Shown piece after piece: positions 37,525-46,272 of a DNA stretch of 64,000 bases. Position numbers and translations under genes: made by a program. Every line of letters starts with the position of its first letter. The first letter of the stretch is position 1. The notes below the pieces were generated by a model. The model did no database searches. It saw nothing but the letters and a program-made list of their open reading frames with translations, and was not told the origin of the DNA. The DNA comes from Symsagittifera roscoffensis (lineage: Eukaryota > Xenacoelomorpha > Acoela > Convolutidae). The stretch covers positions 45,056,101-45,120,100 of the forward strand of contig NC_087063.1 in assembly GCF_963678635.1 (NCBI RefSeq), read 5' to 3'.

Positions 37525-38090
37525 CACCCCGGACTTAAACTCACAGTGTCGAGAAAAATAGGTTTGAATTTTTTTTGATTCAGTCTTATTTCGAGCAATT
37601 AACGCAATCGAATAACGCTCGTTTTATTGAAATTTTTTGTATTTTAGACTTCCAGAAAAAAACAGTTTCTTTAAATGGAAAAATAAACTTGTTTTAGTTG
37701 TTTCATTCAGAGCTTGTTTGGCAAAAAAAATTCTACAAAAAAAACAATTAAAATTATCAAGCAAAAAGTTAGAAAATGTTTTTTTTTGAAGTTAACTTTT
37801 GTTTATTATGCCTGATTTACTTTTTTCTACGCGATCGTATAGTTACCGAAACACACCACCGAGGAAAAAAGACACTAACTTGAACAAAAGTAAAAAAAAA
37901 CTTTTTCTGTTTTTTTTTACCAATATGATCGCAACAATGTGTGCTACTTGCACTGCAACCGGCTATCCTTTTATTCTTTTGTTTTTGTTCCTCCCAACAT
38001 GAAGTTCTTCGGGGACAATTCTTAGTAATCCAATTGTCATATTAAAACCATGTTGTATGCAATTTCAATTCCGAAACCAAATTTAAAAAT
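37525..38090. other. AT-rich stretch, no recognised gene
   Basis: Poly-A/T-rich sequence. A plus-strand frame (37808-38002, MPDLLFSTRSYSYRNTPPRK and a Lys/Phe-rich end) could be read, but it lacks the Pro/Tyr-rich character of LITAF N-termini and has no second copy. Presumably intron or upstream flank of the LITAF gene. Confidence 0.4.
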
Positions 38091-38505
38091 CGAAAAATTA
38101 TGGTCTGAAGTTTTTCGTTTTTCAGAACACTCCGTTTTTTTAAATGAGCTCTAAAATTATTTCTCCTTCGATACGCAGAATTTGGCTGTTTTTGTCTCAT
38201 GAAACGAATTCAATGGTCTTCCTGGGAAAAATTTAACTAGAACTTAGGTAAAATTGAAAAAAAAAGATAAAATTGAAACAATTTAAGAAAAGAATTTCAA
38301 AAGTGACAGTTTCGAGTTTTTTTTTTTCAATTTTATCTTTTTTTTCAATTTTACCTAAAGTTCAAGTTAAATTTTTCCCAGAAATTCGTTTCATGGGACA
38401 AAAAAAACAGCCAAATTCTGCAAATTGAAGGAGAAATAATTTTAGAGCTCATTTCAAAAAACGGAGTGTTCTGAAAAACGGAAAACTTCAGACCATAATT
38501 TTTCG
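38091..38505. mobile_element. Foldback/MITE-like element with ~190-bp inverted arms
   Basis: The left arm (38091 to about 38279) and right arm (about 38325-38505) are inverted complements starting CGAAAAATTATGGTCTGAAG, with a few substitutions and one insertion of about 13 nt in the left arm (around 38208-38222). The loop is about 45 nt. No ORF. TTAAAAAT occurs on both sides (38083-38090 and 38510-38517), a possible 8-bp target duplication, although the right copy is separated from the arm by four bases. It lies about 125 bp upstream of the LITAF exon acceptor, hence in an intron or immediately upstream. Confidence 0.8.
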
Positions 38506-38629
38506 TCGGTTAAAAATTGTTGCTTAAGTTTTGGTATCCTACGTACAAACTAAAGATCAAAAGCTCAAATTAATATTTCATTTAAGAAAGGTATATATTA
38601 ACATCGAATTTGTTTTGTATTATTTGCAG

Positions 38630-38858
38630 TGAGAACAGACACTCTCAGCCGTTCTACTGCAGCAACTGCGGCCATACAGTCTGCTCCATAGTCGAGTACC
38701 ACCTGGGCTGTCTGGCCATAACCTGGGCTATAGTTCTGGGAGTGTTCACTCTCTTTCTCTTCTTCTGGATCCCTCTGTGCAGCGAGTGCTGCAAGGACAT
38801 AGAACACATATGTCCAGTGTGTTGCCACACCTTGGCTTACTTTCACAGGTGCTGCTAA
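38630..38858 (+). CDS. LITAF-domain protein, terminal exon
   Basis: The exon encodes a full LITAF domain. It has a first zinc-binding pair YCSNCG (38658-38669), VEYHLGCLA, a long hydrophobic membrane-inserting stretch AITWAIVLGVFTLFLFFWIP, then CSECCKDIEHICPVC with the second pair (CPVC, 38811-38822), and the ending AYFHRCC with TAA at 38856. LITAF/CDIP proteins are monotopic membrane proteins of late endosomes and lysosomes; the Cys pairs bind zinc. A polypyrimidine-rich ATTATTTGCAG acceptor at 38619-38629, with ATTAAC about 30 nt upstream, marks the exon start inside a split codon. Family members usually have a Pro/Tyr-rich N-terminus, here expected in an upstream exon that I cannot identify. 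The frame is intact. No canonical AATAAA lies soon after the stop. Confidence 0.88.
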
Positions 38859-40116
38859 AAAGTGAGGCCATGAAAAAGTCAGAAGTATGAAAAGAAGGCC
38901 ATCAATGGTCATCAAAGATCCATCAGAAAAGGATGCTGATAGTTCAACAGCGCAATGGAGTTGCAGCCTCATAAAACACTCCCACAGTCGAATTAGGATG
39001 AAAAAATAATCAGATCATGGAAAGGAAGTGGACTATATTCGTCACAATTTAGTATCATATGGGTAAAGAGGGATTGATTACGGAAGCTTATTTTCAGTAG
39101 AATCAAATTGAATTTTCGAAAAAAGTTCTTTGATGAAATTTTGACTTTGAGAAAGATCTTATGACACATTTTCAGCATCCAAATTTTTCCTGAAAAAATC
39201 TGCTGCAAACGTTTTTGGGGGTCTGTTCCTGCTTTTTTCGAGGCCATCAAATTTTCCGATTTAATACTCCTTCAGCATACAATAACAGGCCTTCAGTGTA
39301 ATGAAGGTTTTTGGTTCGGTCTACCGACCTTGGATGTCTTAAAATGTTATTACAATGGTGAGCTTAGCCGACGAGGATGTCAGTTTCTAAATTTAAAACA
39401 TGTTCTGTAAATTAGGTAATGAGGTTGTGTCGTGTGACGAATATTTTCACTAGCTTCTCTTGTTTTTATATATTTCACTTTCAACGAGAAATTTCTTTTT
39501 CATCAGATTTGTTTTTAGGCCTCGAGAATTAGATGGTTTAGCAACTAAAAATTCGACTGACATACTTTTGACCAGCCCTCAGCAGTTTGTTTTTCACAAC
39601 ACACTCAAGATTTTTCATTTGGTATTGCAAGATTTCAAAATTCACAGAAATATTTTTTTCATAAAAAACCCAACAAACTAATTTTAACCATGTTCAAAGA
39701 GATGGGTTTGTTTAACTAGCTTACCTCAATGCCATTTGAACCAAATTTTGAGCTATGCTATTCGGTAGTCTTTGCTATGAGTCAGGGAAAAAGCATATAT
39801 GACAATCCAGTAATTATTCGATATTAGCAGTTTTACTAAATATTCGGTCAGGTAAAAAATCATTATGACACAAAAAAATCTTCACACTGTTTTGTCCAAA
39901 ATAGTCAATTTTTTCTCAAAATTAGTGGCTAAAATAACAAATTAGGCCAATAGAAAAAAAAACAACTGCTAATGCAAATATGAGCACAAATAGTTCAACA
40001 GAAATCAAAATGTAAATGAGTCTTTTTCACCGTGTTAGCGTGTTGTCGAGCAGGCAGTATGAGGAGTATCTATATTAAGAATCTACCCGCATTTAAGAAA
40101 AAGTGAACACAAATCG
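38859..40116. other. LITAF 3' flank and AT-rich intergenic sequence
   Basis: The first ~150 nt are less AT-biased and may be 3' UTR. The rest is AT-rich with no recognised ORF, repeat or RNA gene. The frames that can be read (for example 39460-39681) show no family features. Confidence 0.4.
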
Positions 40117-42197
40117 ATTTTAATGGATTTTCGTGGTCTATAATCTTGTAAATATAAACGATTCCCATGTTACGTTCAGACAACAAAATTGAACTAAAAA
40201 TGGTTTTAAATCAATTTTTTCTCGCCAAAACAAAATGCATTATAATTCATTTTGAATCCATTATAATGGATTTTATAATAAGTAGGAAATAACATTAAAA
40301 TGGATTTTTTTCCGCTTTATTTTTGTTTCGCGCGTCGTGCAAAATTTTGGAAGAATTTCAGCACTTATCAAGTGAGTGATGCAGAAATTTTGCAAAGCGA
40401 GTGTACGGCCTGGCCTAATCCATTTCAAAACATAAACTCAAATTGCAAAAAGATTCCGCTGAGCTCTCCCCCTCCCAACGTTTGTCCCTTTGCTCCCCTT
40501 CAATCCCCCTAACGTTTGTCCCTTTGCTTCAAACCCCCCCCCCCCACTGAACACCCCACCTGAACACCCCTGCCCCCCCCCCCACCACCTAAACCCACAT
40601 ATCCCCCCCACCTGAACCCAACCCCCATCTAAACTCACCCCCCCCCCCTACATCTGAACCCAACCCCCCCCCCATCTGAACCCAACCCCCCCATATGAAA
40701 CCACCCCCAACTGAACCCACAGCCCCCCCCCCCCCACCTGAACAACCCCTACCTGAACCCTACCACCACCTGAACACGTTACGTTGGGGGGAGGGGGTTT
40801 GTTGTAAATTGGCAAACGCTAGGGGGGTAATGTTGAGTAATATAAAAAAGTAACAAAAATATCTAAGGTAAAAAAAACTCAACTGAACATCAAGTAACCA
40901 ATGTAACCAACTTTAATTTAAAACGGTAAGACTTTATGTGCGTTGAAATTCGCTCCTCAGTAAAATGGGAAAAATCGATTATAATTTAGTTTCATTGTCA
41001 GTGTCCACAAAAGGAAAAATTAATCGATTATCTTGAATGAAAAAAAAAAAGATTTTGTTGCCTCGAAAAGCAGTAATATTATAATCCATTTTTGGTTGAA
41101 TAAAATCGATTTGTTTTCACTTTTGTGTACACTGACAAGGAAACTCAATTATATTCGATTTTTGTTCATGGAACTCCAATGCAGGTACCGTTGTACGAAA
41201 AAATGTTTTTATAATTCAATTCAATAATTCACAAACAAAAACAAGTCTCGCCGAATGCTATGCAAGTAAATTACAGTTTTCCGATAAAATAACAAAATCA
41301 AATCAAAGGTAAGGACAACAATTTTTTTTTAAAAAAACGAGAAAAATATCGAATCATTTCCGATTCATTTCCGAACTAAGCGTTCATGTTAGTAATTAAC
41401 GACAATTGAGAGGCAACTCTGCGTTGCTGATGAAAATTTTGACTAAACAATGAGGAAAATGTAGTTGAAAAAAATGGAGGCGGTCACCCTTTCCTTGAAC
41501 TTTATCTGGGCGAACAAGTTTTTCAAATACGTTTTTCGAGACTCGAGTTTTTATCAATTTAGTCAAAATTAGGTGGAAAAAAAAAACGGACATAACACTA
41601 AAGTTTCTAACACTCTTAGAGTGGTCGTATCGTTTACAGTTTTCTCTAAGAAATAAAAACCAAATAATTCTTTCTCTTTCGTTTTTTTTTTGAGATTCTG
41701 AATTATCATAGAAAACTCTTCAGAATTGATGCTTTTGTAATCGTATTTGAAAGCTTAAAATTAACTATTAATCTGCGATGAATGTTTGAAAAGTCAGAGT
41801 TGTGACTTATCTTACAAAGCAATGTAGCCGGGCAAACGGTAACTATGCGGGCAACTGTAACCGTGCAATTAATGAGTTTGACTAAATTGTGAAGCTAAAA
41901 AAAATAGGCAAATCTGAACATTTTGACTTCCTCACGCTTTTATGTTGATAACACAGATATTTATCTTAAATTGGCCATGGCTCTAAGATTTAAGAATAAA
42001 ACTGAAATATCAATTTAAACTGGTCTGCCGGCTCAACTTGATATGATTACATTTGAGTTTACTAAAGTTATCGGATAGTTGCTAGTCGGCATTCAGGTAT
42101 ATGGACAACTAGTTCAACTGACATTTCGACTCCCCCACAGGCTTATAACTTCAACATAGTTAAAATTTTCAACAATCCGCTTTGACATTCAGCATCC
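40117..42197 (+). repeat. 2.45-kb unit 1 (truncated by gap)
   Basis: Begins in flanking sequence (preceded by AACACAAATC) and runs to the assembly gap, which removes its gag end. C-rich minisatellite at about 40466-40775; inverted-repeat element at about 40970-41163. Confidence 0.8.
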
Positions 42198-42397
42198 NNN
42201 NNNNNNNNNNNNNNNNNNNNNNNNNNNNNNNNNNNNNNNNNNNNNNNNNNNNNNNNNNNNNNNNNNNNNNNNNNNNNNNNNNNNNNNNNNNNNNNNNNNN
42301 NNNNNNNNNNNNNNNNNNNNNNNNNNNNNNNNNNNNNNNNNNNNNNNNNNNNNNNNNNNNNNNNNNNNNNNNNNNNNNNNNNNNNNNNNNNNNNNNN
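42198..42397. other. Assembly gap, exactly 200 N
   Basis: A run of 200 N, a size typical of placeholder gaps. The left flank ends in the pre-gag AGCATCC sequence of unit 1, and the right flank starts in the C-rich minisatellite of unit 2. By comparison with the equivalent intervals elsewhere (43501-44462 and 45961-46893), about 930-960 nt are really missing. Six-frame readings across it are meaningless. Confidence 0.95.
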
Positions 42398-43812
42398 CCC
42401 CCCCCCATCTGAACCCACCCTCCCCCAACTGAACCACCCCCCCTCCCCACCTGAACAACCCGTACCTGTACCCTACCCCCACCTGAACACGTTACGTTGG
42501 GGGGAGGGGGTTTGTTGTAAATGGGCAAACGCTAGGGGGGGTAATGTTGAGTAATATAATTAACCAATGTAACCAACTTTAATTTAAAACGTAGAAAGAC
42601 TTTATGTGCGTTGAAATTCGCTTCTCAATAAAGTGGAAAAAAAACCGATTATAATTTAGTTTCGTTGTCAGTGTCCGCAAAAAGGAAAATAAATCGATTA
42701 TCTTGAATGAAAAAAAAGATTTTGTTGCCTCGAAAACTGAAATATCATAATCCAATTTTGATTAAATAAAATCAATTTGTTTTCACTTTTGTGGACACTG
42801 ACAAGGAAACTCATTTATAATCGATTTTTGTTCATGGAACTCCAATGCAGGTACCTTTATACAAAAAATTCTTTATTAATTCACAATAATTCACAAACAA
42901 AAACATCAAAAAACAAGTGTCGCCGTATGCTATGCAAGTAAATTACAGTTTTCCGATAAGGTAACAGAAAATCAAATCAAAGGTAAGGACAAAAATTTTG
43001 TTAAAAAAAGAGAAAAATATCAAGTCATTTCCGATTCATTTCTAACTAAGCGTTCATGTTAGTAATTAACGACAATTGAGGGGCAACTCTGCGTTGCTGA
43101 TAAAAATTTTGACTAAACAATGAGGAAAATGTAGTGGAAAAAAAATGGAGGCGGTCACCCTTTCCTTGAACTTTTTTTGGGCGAACAAGTTTTTCAAATA
43201 CGTTTTTCGAGACTTGAGTTTTAATCAAATTAGTCAAAATTAGGTGGAAAAAAACGGACATTACACTAAAGTTTCTAACACTCTTAGAGTGGTCGTAACG
43301 TTTACAGTTTTCTCTAAGAAATAAAAACCAAATAATTCTTTCGTTTTTTTTGAGATTCTGAATTATATTAGAAAACACTAGTAGTTAGTCGGCAGTCAGG
43401 TATATGGACAACTTGTTCAACTGACATTTCGACTCCCCCATAGGCTTATAACTTCAACATAGTTAAAATTGTCAACAATCCGCTTTGACATTTAGCATCC
43501 GCAAACCCACGAGTTGAACAACGACAGCCACCTTGACTTCAGAGAAAATTTGAAGCATTTCGAACGCTCTCCAGCATATTATTGACGCGTAGTAACTAGA
43601 TTCTACAATGAAGCAAACACGATCTTTCAAAGTTGCGGAACTCTTGATTAAACAGGAGAAGCAAGACATGAGCAACTGGAAATCAACATCCGCACAAAAC
43701 GGAACCAGCTATCAAAATCCAAAACTAAAAGTACAGGAACTGATCACTGATGAGCAGCCATCAGACGATGATTTCCTAGAAGCAGATGATTTGGACGACA
43801 ACTATCGACAGA
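42398..43812 (+). repeat. 2.45-kb unit 2 (gap at left, internal deletion)
   Basis: Starts inside the minisatellite after the gap. About 365 bp present in units 1, 3 and 4 are missing at about 43378, where GAAAACACTA joins GTAGTTAGTCGG. Inverted-repeat element at 42641-42829. Confidence 0.8.
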
Positions 43813-43820
43813 GATTTTAA
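43608..43820 (+). pseudogene. gag: BEL/Pao gag 5' fragment in unit 2
   Basis: An open 70-codon frame starting MKQTRSFKVAELLIKQEKQD, acidic near its end (SDDDFLEADDLDD). The last codons come from the start of the next unit, so the frame ends by fusion at the junction. This is the best preserved of the three visible copies; units 3 and 4 have a TAG in place of the lysine codon after KQE/KHE. The assignment to gag rests on unit 4, where the same sequence runs into a recognisable BEL/Pao capsid region. Confidence 0.6.
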
Positions 43821-44224
43821 TGGATTTTTGTGGTCTATAATCTTGTAAATACAATCGATTCCCATGTTACGTTGAGACAACAAAATTGGACTAAAAATGG
43901 ATTTAAAAACCATTTTTTCTCGCCAAAACAAATAGCATTATAATTCATTTTGAATCCATTATAATGGATTTTATAATATATAGGAAATCATATTAAAATG
44001 TTTTTATTTCCGCTTTATTTTTCTTTCGCGCGTCGTGCAAAATTTTGGAAGAATTTCAGCATTTATCAAGTGAGTGATGCGGGAACTTTGCAAAGCCAGT
44101 GTATGGCCTGGCCTAATCCATTTCAAAACGTAAACTCATATTGCAAAAAGATTCCGCTGAGCTCTCGCCCATCCCAAAGTTTGCCCCTTTGCTCCCCTTC
44201 AATCCCCCTAACGTTTGCCCTTTT

Positions 44225-44570
44225 ACTCCCCTCCCCCCCCCACTGAACCCCCCACCTGAACACTCACCTGAACACCCCTGCCCCCACCACTTGAACCCAC
44301 CTACCACCCCACCCCCACCTGAACCCACATACACCCCATCTGAACCCACATACCCCCTCCACCTGAACTCAACCCCCCACCTGAACCCACCACCATCTAA
44401 ACTCCCCCATCCCCATCTGAACCCCACACCCCTCCCCCCTACATCTGAACACAACCTCCCTCCCCATCTGAACCCACCCTCCCCCCAACTGAACCCACCC
44501 CCCCCCCCAACCTGAACCCACCCCCACCACCTGAACAACCCCTACCTGAACCTTGCCCCCACCTGAACGA
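44225..44570. repeat. C-rich minisatellite (one per 2.45-kb unit)
   Basis: Irregular tandem repeats built on CCCCACCTGAACCCA/CCATCTGAACCCA. Sister copies lie at about 40466-40775, 42398-42495 (partial) and 46680-47015. Each is bracketed by CCCAACGTTTGCCC on the left and its inverted counterpart GGGCAAACGC next to a G-run on the right. The Gly-rich frames on the minus strand are translation artefacts of this composition. Confidence 0.85.
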
Positions 44571-44740
44571 ACACGTTACGTTGGGGGGAGGGGGTTTGTT
44601 GTAAATGGGCAAACGCTGAGGGGGGGGGGGGGGGGGGGGGGTAATGTTGAGTAATATTAGCAACCAATGTAACCAACTTTATTCTAAAACGTAGAAAGAC
44701 TTTATGTGCGTTGAAATTCGCTTCTCAGTAAAAAGGGAAA

Positions 44741-44929
44741 AAAATTGATTATGAATTAGTTTCATTGTCAGTGTCCACAAAAGGGAAAATAAATCGATTA
44801 TCTTAAATGAAAAAAAAAATTTGTTGCCTCGAAAAACATTAATATTATAATCCATTTATAATTAATCAAAATCGATTTGTTTTCGCTTTTGTGGACACTG
44901 ACAAGGAAACTCAATTATAATCGATTTTT
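44741..44929. repeat. ~190-bp inverted-repeat (MITE-like) element in unit 3
   Basis: Arms of about 60 bp. The left arm has an ATTGATTAT-type end followed by TTGTCAGTGTCCACAAAAG; the right arm has CTTTTGTGGACACTGACAA and ends TATAATCGATTTTTG. The loop is about 70-80 nt. Equivalent elements lie at 40970-41163, 42641-42829 and about 47167-47360. It is present in every unit, so it was acquired before the array expanded. Confidence 0.75.
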
Positions 44930-46272
44930 GTTCATGGAACTCCAATGCAGGTACTTTTAAAGAAAATAATCTTTATTAATTCAATTCAATAAATCACAAA
45001 CAAAAACATCAAAAAACAAGTCTCGCCGAATACTATGCAAGTAAATTACAGTTTTCCGATAAGATAACAGAAAATCAAATCAAAGGTAAGGACAAAAATT
45101 TTTTTAAAAAAAACGAGAAAAATATCGAGTCATTTCCGATTAATTTCTAACTAAGCGTTCATGTTAGTAAATAACGACAATTGGAAAGCAACTCTGCGTT
45201 GCTGATAAAAGCTTTGACTAAACATTGAGGAAAATGTAGTGGAAAAAAATGGAGGCGGTCACCCTTTCCTTGAACTTTTTTTGGGCGAACAAGTTTTTCA
45301 AATAGGTTTTTCGAGACTCGAGTTTTTATCAATTTAGTCAAAATTAGGTGGAAAAAAAAACGGACATTACACTAAAGTTTCTAACACTCTTAGAGTGGTC
45401 GTAACGTGTACAGTTTTCTCTAAAAAAAATAATTCTTCCGTTTTTTTGAGAGTCTGAATTATATTACAAAACTCTTCAGAATTGATGCTTTTGTGTTCAT
45501 ATTTGAAAGCTTAAAATTATTTATTAATCTGCGATGAATGTTTGAAAAGTCAGAGTTGTGACTTATCTTACAAAGCAACGTAGCCGGGTAAACTGTAATT
45601 ATGCGGGCAACTGTAACCGTGCAATTAATGAGTTTGAATAAATTGTGAAGCTAAAACAAAAAAAAATTAGTCAATTCTGAACATTTTGACTTCCTCACGC
45701 TTTTATGTTAATAACAAAGATATTAATCTTAAATTGGCTAGGGATCTAAAATTTAAGAATAAAACTGAAATATCAATTTAAACTGGTCCGCCGGCTCAAC
45801 TTGATAGAATTACATTTGAGTTTACTAAAATTTTCAGATAGTTGTTAGTCGGCAGTCAGGTATATGGACAACTAGTTCATTTGACATTTCGACTCCCCCA
45901 CAGGCTTATAACTTCAACATAGTTAAAATTTTCAACAATCCGCTCTGACATTTAGCATCCGCAAACCCACGAGTTGAACAACGACAGCCACCTTGACTTC
46001 AGAGAAAATTTGAAGCATTTCGAACGCTCTCCAGCATCTCATCGACGCGTAGTAACTAGATTCTACAATGAAGCAAACACGATCTTTCAAAGTTGCGGAA
46101 CTCTTGATTAAACAGGAGTAGCAAGACATGAGCAACTGGAAATCAACATCCGCACAAAACGGAACCAGCTATCAAAATCCAAAACTAAAAGTACAGGAAC
46201 TGATCACTGATGAACAGCCATCAGACGATGATTTCCAAGAACCAGATGATTTAGACGACAAGTATCGACAGA

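Larger units (their letters stand above)
43813..46272 (+). repeat. 2.45-kb unit 3 (complete)
   Basis: 2460 bp. Perfect AATCCATTATAATGGATT palindrome at 43953-43970, minisatellite at about 44225-44570, poly-G of 22 at 44620-44641, inverted-repeat element at 44741-44929, and gag start ATG at 46068, followed by an early TAG. Confidence 0.85.

Noticed and set aside
37808-38002. ATG frame upstream of LITAF as its first exon
   Set aside because: Lys/Phe-rich poly-A-derived composition, no Pro/Tyr motifs and no convincing donor site.
38610-38629. TTG codon at 38610 as the start of the LITAF protein
   Set aside because: A consensus acceptor (ATTATTTGCAG) ends at 38629, TTG is not a usual eukaryotic start, and the preceding residues do not belong to the domain.
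38598-38972. 124-codon minus-strand ORF over the LITAF exon
   Set aside because: It is a shadow of the LITAF coding strand, which carries the clear domain.
42143-42528. ORFs crossing the N gap
   Set aside because: The N run carries no sequence, and its true length is about 950 nt, so the frames are meaningless.
43046-43378. Minus-strand ORF conserved in all four 2.45-kb units (MSVFFHLILT..., FEKLVRP)
   Set aside because: Conservation is explained by recent duplication of the units. Frames differ in length and have no family features.
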